DNA of 64,000 nt from Centroberyx gerrardi (lineage: Eukaryota; Chordata; Actinopteri; Beryciformes; Berycidae): NCBI RefSeq assembly GCF_048128805.1, contig NC_136008.1, forward strand, positions 13,062,572 through 13,126,571, written 5' to 3'. The notes under the pieces were generated by a model. It was given only the letters and a program-made list of their open reading frames with translations. It searched no databases and was not told the DNA's origin. The position numbers were made by a program, and so were the translations under genes. Each line of letters opens with the position of its first letter. The stretch's first letter is position 1. Shown in pieces: positions 44,660-57,394 of the stretch.

Positions 44660-46378
44660 ATGATGCATGGGCAGTTGGATTTGGGCGTGTGTGCACAAAG
44701 AGTCGGGGGAACAGGCATGATAGCAGCAGAGTGGCATTATAATGAGTGTGTGTTATAAATAGAGGGCTGCTTTTGCCCTCAGACATGTGCTCATATAGCC
44801 AGAGGAACGCATGGGTGGCAGCTGTTTCAACCTGCTGTATGGCTCGCTGTGTGAGTATATACTGTAATATTTGAGTGTGTGTTTGTGTGTGTGTGTGTGT
44901 GTACCTGGCCTCTCGAAACTTCTTGAGCAGGCTGGGTCTGTCTTGGTTCCTCCGCCTCCTGAACCATCGCTGCACTTGTCTTTCTGAACAGCCGGTCTGC
45001 TTACAAAGACTCGCTACTGAACTCTGAGAACGGCACAAAGAGGGGAGTGTTAGGATCAGCTTTTCCATTTCCTCAACAACACACATAGCATTGTACCCTG
45101 TGTTTTTGAGTGTGAGTGTGTGTGTGTGTCTACCTGGGTGGGGTTCTTGGTAATGTTACAGTAGTGGGACTCCAGTGTGGGGTTGTGAGGGGCTTTGAGC
45201 CGCACCGTCTCTTTCACCCCTAGGAGAGAGGCCAGAGGCGTAGCCACCGTCCTGAAATGTAAAAAAAAAAAAAAAAAGGATGTTGAGACAGAGAGAGGGA
45301 TGAGATGAGAAGGAGAAGAGAAGAAGAAAAACAGGAAACAGTGAGAAAAGGAAGAAGTAGGGATGCAGTGGAGGGAACACCCAACTAAACTTTTATTTTT
45401 TGAATTCACTTTAAAGTAGTGAAAAATGGTTTACCCAAAGTTAATATGAATCAAGCTAATGTAAATCGTTATATGCAGTCATTGTATACATTATAATAAG
45501 TAGTATCAGGCTGATGTGAGTTGAAAATTAAATAGAGTAATACTGACTTTTTTTCTGCAAGTGGAAGTGCATTGTTATCCCAAAGAACACTGAGAAGCAC
45601 TCACATTTATATATATAAATAGATGAATACTGTTCTGAAAATATTGTTCTATTTTTGTTTTTGTTTGTATCGGTGCTTGTTTGCCCTCTGGTGATCACTG
45701 ACTGAAATTCAGCTTGCCTGCTTTATTTACCATTACATCAAGTTAGGAGGAGGGGAGATTCTTGGCATTAACAATAAAACACAGATGGACTCTGTAATGA
45801 TCATCTGATTGAAAAAAGATTAGCTACTGCAAACTGAAGCACTGTGTTTGTGTGATAAACCATGTTTAATAATTGACAGAATGCACCTTTACTTATTTTA
45901 AAGCAGGGTGCAGGGGAAGGAGAACAGATGAATGACTCAGAGAAAGCAGCAAGAGATAAAATTGCATGCTGAAGTGACAGAATCTAATTTCAGATCAGAG
46001 GAGGAGACAAACGATGGAGAGGCTGAGGGAGAGGAGGAGAGGAAGAGGAGAGGCCAGAGAAAAGAGACAAAGAGGAAAAGCAGACAGAGGGATAGAGAGA
46101 AATTGAGAAAACGAGAAAGCAAAGGCAGATGTGTAGACATGTAAACGAAGACATCGATGAGGGACGCACAGGTACAGAGAAAGACGGAATGAAAGACGGG
46201 CTGACCTTTCGAAGATCTGACGGACGATGAGGAATACGATGGCGATGGGCAGCGCCGCCCAGAGGTCGCCGGCCTTGGCGTAGACCCGGCCGTCCCGGTC
46301 CTCCAGGTCGGCCCAGCCCAGGCCCTCTGGGAACCACAGCCGCTCCTGCCAGAACCACTCGCTCAGCCCCCACAGCAT
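40508..46378 (-). CDS. cers2: CERS2, ceramide synthase 2, complete
   Basis: Joins a sphingoid base to very-long-chain acyl-CoA (C22-C24 in mammals) to make (dihydro)ceramide in the ER membrane. Ten coding exons: 46378-46206 (ATG at the second base of a spliced exon), 45251-45134, 45023-44905, 43313-43256, 42972-42922, 42638-42546, 41849-41721, 41252-41146, 41011-40858, 40654-40508. Total 1149 nt, 382 residues; human CERS2 has 380. Residues about 35-55 are the first membrane segment. Residues 98-137 are the Hox-like domain ([20 protein letters not shown]). A TLC domain follows with HH at 212-213 and the Lag1p motif ending HDSSDYLLE (239-247), the catalytic signature. The acidic tail ([18 protein letters not shown]) is the CERS2-type, CK2-phosphorylatable C-terminus. 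Phase agrees at all junctions. A 5'UTR exon is likely at 52379 and above. Confidence 0.97.
40789..40835. repeat. (GT)n microsatellite in CERS2 intron
   Basis: About 23 GT units, with one TA interruption, lie 20 bp from the donor of the exon 41011-40858. Confidence 0.9.
42979..42991. repeat. G13 run forming the acceptor tract of a CERS2 exon
   Basis: Thirteen consecutive G on plus are a C13 run on the transcribed strand, just upstream of the acceptor CCTCCCAG of CERS2 exon 42972-42922. Confidence 0.95.
43204..43222. repeat. G19 run in CERS2 intron
   Basis: Nineteen consecutive G, flanked by GGAGGAGG and TAGGGGGG, lie 33 bp downstream of the donor of CERS2 exon 43313-43256. The plus strand has strong G-quadruplex potential. 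Confidence 0.95.
43551..43594. repeat. (CA)n microsatellite
   Basis: About 22 CA units in the CERS2 intron between the exons at 44905 and 43313. Open frames through it are artefacts. Confidence 0.95.
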
Positions 46379-48784
46379 CCTGCAACACAGACCAGAAAGG
46401 GCTTTAGCACCACCTCTATGGGTTTATTAGGCTTGGGGTGGAAGACAAAGAGAGTTTCAGCAAATAGAGGTGGTTCCCCCTAAAATCTGAAGCTAGCTGG
46501 GGCTTGCTTTGAAGCCATCTGCTGTACAGGCCTGCCTATGTGTGTGGCAAGAAATCTGCGATTGGGAAAGTTTGGTGCCACGAAATTAAAGAGAATTAGA
46601 TGATGGCGCTCTTAATTATTTGCTACCGTTTCCCTCTCATTGGAAGCCTGGCTGGAAGTTTTTCCTAATGCATATAACAGAGTACAGAGAACCGAGGAGG
46701 CCCACGTGAGGGACAAGAAACCAGACCAAGAACTGAGCAAATCTTTTCCTTCATTCTTTCAACGCGAGCGCTGTGCTTAAACAGCTGACAGCTGCTATGA
46801 GACTTACTTTTACTCGGGGAATAGACGAAGATTTCTGTTCAGGGAGTGGCAAAGAAAAAGAGCAAGGGTGGTGGTAAGAGAGAACTAGCATCTGAAGGAC
46901 ATGAGTCATGATTCGTCCATATGTGCAGAGCAGAGGGCGCACCCCCACACGCTCTGTCTCTGGAGTCCCTTTGCAAATCTAACTCCCATTCCACCCATTG
47001 CAACTGTAAATGCCAAAGCCTCCCTCCCCCGTAAACCACTTCACTCCCCCTCCCTCCCTCCCTCCCTCCCTCCCTCCCATCCCCACCCTTCTGCTCCCTC
47101 TCAGAAATCAAGAAGGATTCCCTCTTTGGCCGAGAGAGCCGAGGCCATGCGTAATGTTCTGCCTTAGACCACGCCTTGCTCTCTCTCAAATATGCAGCTG
47201 TCATTACAACACACACACACACACACACACCAGAGAGATGTACTCTTAGATATACAGGACTATCAAAGTAGAGGAGGAGTTAGTGGTAAGATGGCTTTGG
47301 CTTTGTCATCTTGAACACAAAACAACTGTGTGTTTTATGAACAGCAACTTGTTTGTTTCCAGCGGCTGGATTCGCAAAAATAACCCACTGAGCAATTTTA
47401 CGTTGATTAGCCATTTAAAAGACATCTTTATGGTTATAGGCATCCAGGCTAAAATGAGGCTACATAGGGTTTAGAAGTAAAAGTTTACTAAATGTCTGTC
47501 TTAGACTATGTTTTCTGGGGTAAATTATCTTGTACTGCTCTGGTGTATATTTTTGATATTTACAGCTGTTTATGCATTGTTTAAATATGTAATAATGTAT
47601 TTACTGCTTGGTCTAAAACTGAGCTATACATTGCCAAAAAGAAGCTGGGCTATATGAGAGCTAAAGCATAGACTCAATGTTTAAATGACGTCTAGTGCTC
47701 AGTGGGAACAGATGGACTTCTGTTTGTATCCTCAACTGTGTCTATCTTCATGGGACTCCCATACAAGCCCTTTAGATGCAGCTGAATCCGTCCAGCACTA
47801 ATGCTTGATCGGTAATATTCATTTCTTCCCTTCATGAAGGCCACCCTGCTGTCTGGGTTCGGGGGGACTCATTGAAAGTTGTCAGATGTAGGTGCTTCTA
47901 GTTGCAGCAGGCCTCTGACACAGTCTGGGAGATGGTGTCACGGTTGAGTCTGTCAGTTATTTTCCACATCATGTCAGGTTAGTCATGGCCCGTGTTTCCT
48001 GTTGCAGCAGCATGGCTGGCCGAGCACCGGGCTTCCCCTCCTCTCCCCCCTCAGCGCAGGTGGTAGATGGGAAGGGGTGACATATTTTTCCCAGTGCTTC
48101 TGCCAACTCTTCCACTTCAGTAGCACTACATCTCACTTCTTGTCCACCTCGAGTCTCCTGCCTACTGCCAGCACCTCTAATGAACAGCACGTGTATGTGC
48201 GTTCGTGTTTGTGTGTGTGTGTCTGGCTGTGTGAATGCAGAGCAACCTAAGCAAAAGTAGATTACACAGAAATAGAGATGGTTCAAAGGGCAGAAGTGCC
48301 GGGGAGCGCTGGCAGGGGTCAGACGGTTCTGACTTTCCTCTGGAACACTGATTTGCTGTAATAACCACTGGCTGTAAACTGTAAATGGGTGTATCAGCTA
48401 TAAGTGGGCTTGACACACACTCATACACATGTTCGCTCACACAGACACACACACACACACACAAACAAAAAACAGAGCAAGGAAGAGACACACAGCTAAA
48501 CAAGGATGAATCATTTGTGTTTTGCATTGCTACAATATATGCGAGTCCATGTGTGGGTGTGTGGAGGCAATTTAGGATTCAAGAGGATATTTTTAGGGAT
48601 ACTTGTTCAGATCATCTAGTCAGTGAATCCAGCATGCTAAAGCACTTTTCCCCACAGCAGCCCTGACTCCATATCCCATTGGCCCACGGGAGCATGTGAC
48701 CAGACTCTGGCCATTTTACTGATCCAATAAAAATGAAGGATGCCTCTGGCAGGGGAGGGAGAGAGGAAGTTCTCTCCGTCTCTT

Positions 48785-48792
<8 letters not shown>

Positions 48793-48832
<40 letters not shown>
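48793..48832. repeat. (CA)n microsatellite with (CT)n flanks
   Basis: About 20 CA units between TCTCTC tracts, 48780-48858 overall, in the CERS2 5' intron. Confidence 0.9.
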
Positions 48833-48835
<3 letters not shown>

Positions 48836-49415
48836 CTCTCCCTGTCTCTCTCTCTCTCAATGAGTGTACATTACAAGGATGTGGTGATTGTAAACAGAGA
48901 TCCAACCCCTGGCTGGAAGAGCACATCTACCCACTCCAGCTGTTGTTCATGTGTTTCATATGAGCTCTGTAGATCCGTGACACCACCTTAATCCATTCTT
49001 GGATCGTGATTTTTACACATCAGGGTGAAAAAAAGGGGAGTGAGGCTCTTGGGTTCTGCCTCAGTAGACCGTGTTGGAACCTGGTACAGAATCCAAGAAT
49101 ATTTGGAGAATGTAAACACACTACCACCACACAGAGGGAGCGCTCCAACCCCCCCATCCATTCTCCATAGATGAATAACATGCAGTGGAGTTTTAGAGTC
49201 ACCCAATGCTTTATTTAATCAGAGTGACTTTCCAGGCTGACATGGAGAGTGGAGACTGCGTTGACTAGAGGAATATAAGTCATGAGACAGTAGCAATGTG
49301 AGTCACTAAAAACATATTATCCTTGTCTACAGCTATCCATTACTCATATCCATCCATACTTATGTTGTTCACTGACAGCTGAATCATTCAAACCACAACC
49401 CCCGAACTTTACTGG

Positions 49416-49418
<3 letters not shown>

Positions 49419-49465
<47 letters not shown>
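49419..49465. repeat. (AG)n microsatellite
   Basis: An uninterrupted run of about 23 AG units in the CERS2 5' intron. Confidence 0.95.
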
Positions 49466-49469
<4 letters not shown>

Positions 49470-49788
49470 CAGTCATCTTATATTGTGTACTACTTGACAT
49501 AAGATGTCAAAGCTGATTACTCAGTACATCAGGACTGATAAGCCAGACACAGAACAACACAGTAACTGCAATACTGATATCACACACTGAGGTCACAAGA
49601 CTACAGTCAAGATGGAGCAGAGTGTGTGAGGTAATTCTGCAGCCCTAAATTAAATCATGGCCTTCAACGTTCACTCATATCAGATTACATATACAGGAGG
49701 AACTATATGGTATGTGTGTTTTCACTTAAGAGTCATAAGCATGTGCTCATATGCAGACACACGCACACAGATGTGCCTACGAATGGGT

Positions 49789-50322
49789 TAGGGCTGGACT
49801 GATATATATCGGTTTGCTCACGTATCGGGCCGATATTGGCCTTTTATGAGATATCGGCTATCAGCCAGTCATGTCATGATGGAGCTTTCTCTCTGACCAC
49901 AGCTAAAAAATATATATAAAATCAGCAATTCAATTTTATTTGCACATCTTATTTATTCATTGAATTGTTCAGTTATATTTTTTGGTAAATTAATTCTTCA
50001 TTTAAAGGTAGTAAAGGTAGTAATCTTTCCCTGCCATTGAATAGGTGTAGTGGGTCACCCTGTCTTAAAGAGCTGCAAAAAGAATTTAATTAGTCTGGTT
50101 TTCAGTGGAGAGTTTTCGTGTCACATTATGGTAAACATGCTGTTTCAAAGGACCCTGACACTGATCAGAGTAAAATTCTGGGGGGAAGCACTGTGTACTT
50201 GCAGCTTTTTTGGCATGAAAATGGAAACATATAATGACATTGAATCTTGGCCCAAAATATCGGCAGCTTCAATACAAAAATATCTGTATCGGCCTTCAAC
50301 AACCCGTATCGGTCGAACCCCA
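49789..50322. mobile_element. non-autonomous hAT with TATCGG-rich ends
   Basis: The left end is TAGGGCTGGACTGATATATA and the right end, inverted, is TGGGGTTCGACCGATACGGG. These are imperfect terminal inverted repeats. TATCGGCC-type words are repeated near both ends. The 8-mers next to the ends, GAATGGGT (49781-49788) and GAGTGGAT (50323-50330), agree at 6 of 8 positions, as expected for an aged hAT target duplication. The interior of about 350 bp is AT-rich without a transposase. Confidence 0.65.
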
Positions 50323-52274
50323 GAGTGGATCATGTGCGTATAAAACATGGCAGCCTCCTGTACTGACACCCTTCAGTCCTCCTGGCCCAACGCACCCACA
50401 GTTTACAGATCAGAGTGAGACGATTGAACCATTAAATGCTTAATACACATATTGTGGGATGAAGTGGCAGTTCAGGAGGCTGCCATGGTTTATTATCTGT
50501 AATTCAGGTCATGCCTTGGACATTTTGAGGATGAGTCATGCACCTTCTTCACACAACCCACCCACCTTCCTTCTTCCTCAGCATCTTGCTCTTAAAAGAG
50601 AACGGTTTCAGTTTAATTTAATCGGAGAACAAAACAGTCAAACAAATTTAAAGATTACAGAAAACTAGAGGAGTGGGTGGGGGAATACATTCAAATGATC
50701 CCAGGCAAGGGCAGACAGACAGTCTTCGGTGATCTGTTTCATCACTGCTATCCCATCTTCTGTCTTTCAGATAGAGATCAGAGGAAAGGCAACTTCAGTA
50801 TACCTTTTGCATTGATCTACTGTGGCCCTGATGAATTATTGATGGGGTATTCAATCAGCGGGCAGACTGGCTTGAACAGGCCCGCTGGTGGAGGTGTGAG
50901 GATGATATTGTCATGCTGATTCTCTCCTCCTGACTGGACGCAGGACAATTCTTCCCTTTGAATAACAACTATTATCTTGCTTAGAGTATTTGGACTTGGC
51001 CCTGAGTAGTTGTAGGGCTATTCTTTCTGCTGAGAGGGAGACATGCGCTCTGGGATAATGACCATCAAACTCTGCGATCATTGGCAACACAGAGGTCCGG
51101 ATATCTCTAGACTGAGATAGTCAAGGCAACATTCCTGATTGCCTAATCACTGATTAATAGAGCTGAAGCAAGGGAAGCAGGCAAACGAGCAGAAGGTGTG
51201 ACTGTTATACGATGATGGTTGACTGTATTTTCTAGCTAAGGGTGAAATAGGCCAAAAACTAATCAAAGCCTATTAAAAAAACAAACTTTTTTTCTGGACT
51301 GTCAGGCTTTAGCAAAGCTCCACGCAATGATTAACATCCTCTCGCTGTTTTGTTTGGCCCGGATAAAGAGCTTTCCTCGGTAAGGGGATTTGTCTCCCTA
51401 ATGCATCACTGATTTAGGCCTAAAAACTGACAATCACAGATAGCCAGTGCCTGTATCTCACTCTACATCCCCCTCCCCCCCTTAAGTACACATATCAAAT
51501 TTGCATACACAGCCTATTACAGAAATCTTTGGGTTGCCATACAACTTCTACACAGGTCTGAGGTGTCTGTGGGGCGCTATAATAAGTTAATCTCAGCTGG
51601 TTAAACCCTAACAGAAAAATCACTTATTATTCCTATAAGGATTTATAATGTCTCTGGTGCTCAGTAGTGAGATTATAGTGACATTGTCGTACTTTATATG
51701 GTATTTCCTTTAATCTCCTAAAATCTCTATAATATTCCTATTTGTTTTGCTGTGATATTCGTATCATCCTACAATCTACTATGGTTGTTTGTGGTAAGGG
51801 AAGTAGCGGAAAAGCAAACTGCAGACTACAGTGGTGTCAGGGGGAGGGGTCAGAAGGTAAAACACAGATCATTTTCATTAAAAAAATAGAGTTCAATCAA
51901 ATACAAAATTGGGGCTATACATAGTATCCTCTGTGATGTGCCTGTTTGTAAAGCATGGTGGTCTATTAATCGTGAAAATCCGTTATCCTGACTCTAGTCT
52001 CAGTCCTCTAACTTTATGAAGAGCCTCCTGAGCCACGCGCCAGGCTGCCCTCATGTCTGTAGCTGAAAGTATGATGGTGGAGCTTTGTCATCTTGGACAA
52101 CACACTTTCACTTTCACATATAGCTACAGCTGTACACCCTCATCTCACTTATTATCATGTCTGGTGTACAGGTGAACAGAGAGTAAGAATTTCCTAATAT
52201 ACTTATTTTAAATCAATCAGTCCCTACTACACTATTGCGTAATGACGTCTGGGCGAGGGACGGAGCGTGCGCCG

Positions 52275-52294
52275 CACACACACACGCACGCACG

Positions 52295-52325
<31 letters not shown>
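52275..52325. repeat. (CA)n/(CGCA)n microsatellite
   Basis: A CA tract with CGCA interruptions lies just inside the CERS2 5' intron, about 55 bp from the putative first-exon donor. Confidence 0.9.
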
Positions 52326-52378
52326 GAGAAAAGGTTCTGTTCACCAACATCGTAAATGTGAGATAGTAGGCTACTTAC

Positions 52379-52920
52379 TTTGGTGTCCTCTCCTGTGGCG
52401 CAGCGTAAATTCTGAATACAAATAGAAAACGTGCTTTTTATTTGTCCAGTAAATCCGTCCTCCCGGTCCCACCTAAAAGTAACCTAACGGTCCTGTTGAA
52501 TATGCCCAGCCTGCTTGTTGTGCAGTTTGTGTCCAAGTTCAGGGTCCGGCCTGAATTTTACATCCTTCCATACAGTAAAAAGTTTGTTTTTCCTGCGACA
52601 AAAAAAAGATTGGGGAGGGGAGAAAAGAAAGAGTAGGTGGGAGAATCTGTGAGATGCTACAACGACCGGCAATTTTCCGTCTTTATCCCAACAACGTTGA
52701 GACCAAACAGCTGGTGTCTTTCTCGTCGTGTCCCACCTATTCTTTCCCCCTTTCTGTACCGGGAGTCGACGGGGTCTGTCTGGGTGTTTGGCCGGGGAAA
52801 GGCGGAGGTCAGGCCGGCTGAAGAGCGGAGTGAGAGGCGCAGAGAGAGGGAGGAGTGAGGGGATAACGGAGAGGGAGGGACAGAGATGATGACGTCCAGG
52901 CACATGAGAGCATTTGGCTG
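52379..52920 (-). promoter_or_regulatory. putative CERS2 5'UTR exon and promoter
   Basis: On the minus strand a good donor (CACCAAAGTAAGTAG) ends at 52378. The region above it up to about 52.9 kb is GC-rich with several CpGs, unlike its neighbours. No start codon frame is conserved, as expected for a non-coding first exon. CERS2 genes commonly begin with such an exon. The exact start site is not visible. Confidence 0.45.
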
Positions 52921-54656
52921 ACACACACATCCGCGTTTTGTTTCCGCTCCGAGAAAACTTTTACCCCCCCTTCACCACCAAACGAGAGCTGGATGGCTCA
53001 GTCCTGCCGGCGGGTTCAGGCTGTTAAAACAGAGCCGCCTTTTCATCCGCACAGCCCAGCCTCGTCAGTATCTGCAGCCTACATTTTTATGACGCTTAAA
53101 AAACAATGCCCTCTTCCTCTCTCCTTAGCTCTTATTTTATTATTTCTTTACCTACAAGGTCACAGAAATACGTAGGCTACTGCATCTTTTGTCAGGGCGC
53201 TGTGGCTCTGACCCTTGACTCTGGTCGCTTGTCCTGTTGTTGATCTAAGACTTGAAGCTTAATCTGTTGTTGCACTGTGTGAATTTGAGTGTCAGCTAAA
53301 TGACGCAGAATAAATTGTATCTAAATGTTAGCCTTTAGGTAAGCATAAACTAGCATAGCATAATGCTGATCCCTAAAGAAAAATCACTAGGTCTATAATA
53401 GGGATCTATAGGGACTTAAAGGGTGTCTGTGGTACTAGAGTTAGTTAATAATGAGTGGCTGTATTGTATACTTTATTGTGTACTTTATTGTATTTTTATT
53501 TATCTCCTGTTGCATCACTATACTATTATATATGTTATAATATAGGGACTTAACTGCTCTACAAAGCCAAACACCAGCAACTGCATGGGCTGTGGAACTG
53601 AGAAAAATGACTGCAAAATATATCTCCTGCGACTTAAAGCTTTGTTGGTACATAAGTGCATAAGTAACCTATATCATTTAATGTAATTTATAGGTAGCCT
53701 ATATTTTTTTCGTTAGGCTATTATTAAATCTAAACCCAAGCCATAACCTTTAACCTTTAAAACACAAAAAGCAGTTCCAGATGTTTGCCTTTGCAGGGCA
53801 GTAGAGTTTCTCTGTGATATTTGTAGAGTAGCTACCCTTCTAACACCCTACAGTATAACTACAGCTCTTCAATAGACCAAGGCTATTTTACTGGACCCGT
53901 TGTGACCCACTGGCTGTAAAAGAGCCTTGTAAGACTGCAGGGTGAAGAGCTGATACATGACTTTTGGGATGACTAACTTCCAGCCTGTAAAAGCCCTTTG
54001 CCTCCTGCAGATAGTGAGAGCTCTAGGCTGGTTTGTGCACGTGAGGCGGGTTCAAAGGGACGAGGTCAATCAGGCTAGACCCGACAGCCAAGAGGAAAAT
54101 TCAATCATCTAATGTTTTTAGGCTGATGGGTGAGTCACTTTGCATTCTCTTTGTATATTCAAATATTAGGATAGCCTATATCAAGCACGCTAATGAAGAA
54201 TGATCTCATTCAAAATTATGCCTTTCCATGCATCAAATTATCATGTTCTTCTCTTATACCCTTTGAAAAACATCGCCCCGATATCAGAACCGGGGAGGAC
54301 GGTGGTTTACTGCGACAGTGTTCTCAAAGATAAATACAGCAGCGCTTATAAACAGTTAATTCCACTGATAAATATGCAGCCTACTCCCATAAACGCATAC
54401 AGGAGATAACGCGCTTGTTACATCACTTGTGAGTGAAAACCGGTGAAAACACTCTTTCTCTCTCTCTGTTTTTCTCTGTGGTGACTTGTTCTCCAGTTGT
54501 ACCCCCTTCTGGTCAGAAGACGGTTGTGCTGTCTTCTCTCCTGGTGTCTTTCTGGTGAGTCGTTCAAATCTTGATTTTTGTATCAGAGACGCCAGAAAAA
54601 TCACAAAGTTTCTTGTTTTATTGTACAACAAAATTCTGTATCTAGACCCCCCTTCT

Positions 54657-54657
54657 A

Positions 54658-54715
<58 letters not shown>

Positions 54716-54721
54716 ACACAC
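54657..54721. repeat. compound (CT)n(CA)n microsatellite
   Basis: About 12 CT units pass directly into about 20 CA units. Confidence 0.95.
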
Positions 54722-55138
54722 TTAGTAAATCTCATCAGCAGATTCAGTATGATACTTTTTATTTTAACTTAAAAAGAGAGTGGATCAAAAACAGGATTCA
54801 ATAAATTAGAAATAAATATAATTGTTGTCATAATCAATACATAATTATAATTACTGGATTGCAAGAGTCTGACAGAAACAGGCCCTCAAATGCTTTTTTC
54901 TAGAAAATTCTAAAATCAAAATATTGCAACCCACTCAAACCCTTCTCCCAATAAACAAAATAATTGATAAATTAGTAAATAAATAAAAAATAGCTCAAAT
55001 ATTAAAACCTCCCAACAAAGGTGCAATCCCCCCCCATGTTTCACCTAAAATCTAAGTAGAAATTTAAAATAGGTTAGTGATTTCCCCCTTTTACAATTTG
55101 GAATGCAATATCCCTTTACGAAGATGATGATGTTACTA

Positions 55139-55140
<2 letters not shown>

Positions 55141-55176
<36 letters not shown>
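55141..55176. repeat. (AAT)n microsatellite
   Basis: Twelve AAT units without interruption in intergenic DNA. Confidence 0.95.
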
Positions 55177-55177
<1 letters not shown>

Positions 55178-55700
55178 TTACTGTGTCCTGTTCAGTGTTT
55201 ATCTAAAGTAGTATTCTTTTTGCATTTTTTCTTGTTTTTTAAATGCTGCTCTTTGTAAACTAAATTATTTACAGATCATTAGGATTTTTTCCAAAGTCTC
55301 TCTAACCTACTCATTTAGTCTTCTTTTTTTGTATTTTCTTTTTTTTTTTTATTATGAAACGTCGGTCCCTCTATATTTGTCATGTAATAGACATGGTATA
55401 GACATGTTATAGTCTATTGAAGTGATATATCAGCATTATTGATCAGTACTTTCCATACACACTTGGTCTGAGTTATCTTAACTGCACTAAACACCCTGTT
55501 GGCAAACTCAACACAGACCGGTCAAACGGAGCCGTCAGCTGTATGGGTAAGATTACTGACTTGTGTCAACGTGTGTATTTGTGTGTGAGTGTCGGTGGGG
55601 GTGTGTCAGTTTGTGTGTTTGTGCACTTTATGTACATTTGTATATCAGCCTTATACCGTTTGAGGTTCGGTTTGGAGAGCGCGCATGTGTGTGTATATGT

Positions 55701-55732
<32 letters not shown>

Positions 55733-57394
55733 CTGCACTCCCCCGACGCTCAAAGGTAGGAGACAGTCTGAAAGCACAATGAACCCTGGGATTCCACCTC
55801 GACTGGAGTCTGAAACTTCACCTGTGAAGGGAGGGAGAGTCGGGGGGAAGAGGGATCGATACATAAACAAGGAGAGAGGGACAGAGAAAAGAGGGGAGAG
55901 TATGTTAGGGCATGGTTGTATGTTAGACCTCCATCTTGTCAAACATGCCCCCTCCCCCAAAAAGCACAAAATTCTCCTGTGGGCGCGACTGGAAGCCACC
56001 GCCGCTCTTTTATCAAACTGCATCTCAGGATTCTCCTAACTTGTCTTTGTTTTGACTTTTATTTTGGTGGTGAGTAGGTTAAAACAAGAAAGCATCATTC
56101 ACAGTTGTATAAAGCTCCGTCTTTCAACAGCAATAAAATCATGGTGCTTTAACACATACACACACAGTGTCTGGGTCATGCAACTCAATACAGTGAAAAT
56201 CCATTAGTCGTGTCCTTGTGTGCGTGTTTGCTTGTGTGTGTGTATGTGTGCTTGCCAGTGTGTGTCTGGAGGTGTGCATGCGTTTGTTTGTGTGTATGTG
56301 TGTAAGAGATACAGTATTTGGGCATGTGTGTGTGTGTATGCGTGTGAGCTTATGAGCATGTGCTGCACTCATGTGCCTTGGATCATGGCAAGCAAACAGA
56401 CTACTACCAACATGCATCACTCTCTGGCATTTGCAGTATAGAAATTCTGGGTGACAGTTTGAATCTCCCTAATCTAGAGGCAGCAGGTTTCGAAGTAGAG
56501 CTAGATATTAGATAGGTCCATTAGACGTATGGACCTGCTTCTTATCCAAAAGGATGTATTATGTAAAAGTCTAGCCATGGACTCAGAGTCCTTTATTGAT
56601 AAGGTGTGCTGCCATGTGAAGGTGCCTCCACTGACCTACAGTAACAGCAGCTTTGTCTTTTCTCCTCTTTGGTTGAGGTTAGCGTTTGTGCAGGATAAGC
56701 TTGCCTCAAATCATCAAGACATCTAAAGGAATCGTCTATTCTGTGTGGTATTTTTCTCCCAGAATTCCTATAATTGAAGGCTGTTCTCCAATAAGCAAGA
56801 GGCACTTGTTTTTCACCATGACAACCACATACCGTTTACCTCAAAACACCAGCTAAGGGGACAGAGAGAGGAGGTTGGAGGGGGGGAAAGAGAGAAGAAG
56901 AGAGAAGGGATAGAGCGAGAGGAGGTAAGGGGGGATAGAGAGGAGAAGACAGGGAATAGAGAGGAGAAGAGAGGTGGATTGGGGAGAGGAGGAGGGAAAG
57001 GGAAGTAATACCACAAAAGCAGTGACAGAGGAAATAAAAGAGACCAAGAGAAGGGCCTAAGAGAAAAGAAGGAGCAAAGAACTAAAGTGCCACATCAAAG
57101 AGTATAACCAATCAGAATCCAGAGTTACAAAATCAGCCTATCAGAGTACAGCTCAACAAAGTGCATTCTCACCCCAAAATATGGTGTGCTTTTGTCAGTA
57201 ATCCTGAATAGCTTCCCCTGTCATCCTCCTCTCTTCTAACCTGTGAGGCCCATGTTTTAGGCCGTAGTTTTGAGTCACATTCAGATTTAGACTGTTGCCT
57301 ACTGTATTGCATAATCATGCCATGGCCTATTGCCCAACATGGCCTGCTGGGCTGCTTCCAAGACAGCACAATGTAATAACATGTAGGCTATGTT

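Larger units (their letters stand above)
46380..52378 (-). other. CERS2 5' intron
   Basis: About 6 kb between the first coding exon (acceptor at 46380-46381) and a putative 5'UTR exon donor (CAAAGTAAGTAG) at 52378. No coding exon was recognised. It holds (CCCT)n at 47046-47080, several (CA)n and (GA)n tracts and a non-autonomous hAT at 49789-50322. Confidence 0.6.
52921..57394. other. intergenic region between CERS2 and CELF3
   Basis: No supported coding exon was seen. The content is AT-rich DNA with simple repeats: (CT)n(CA)n at 54657-54721, (AAT)n at 55141-55176, (GT)n at about 55704-55732, CA/TG-rich words at 56150-56350 and a GA-rich block at 56860-57020. Confidence 0.5.

Noticed and set aside
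46839..47228. Frames with GGREGGREGG or PSLPPSLPP
   Set aside because: They come from the (CCCT)n tract at 47046-47080 in the CERS2 5' intron.
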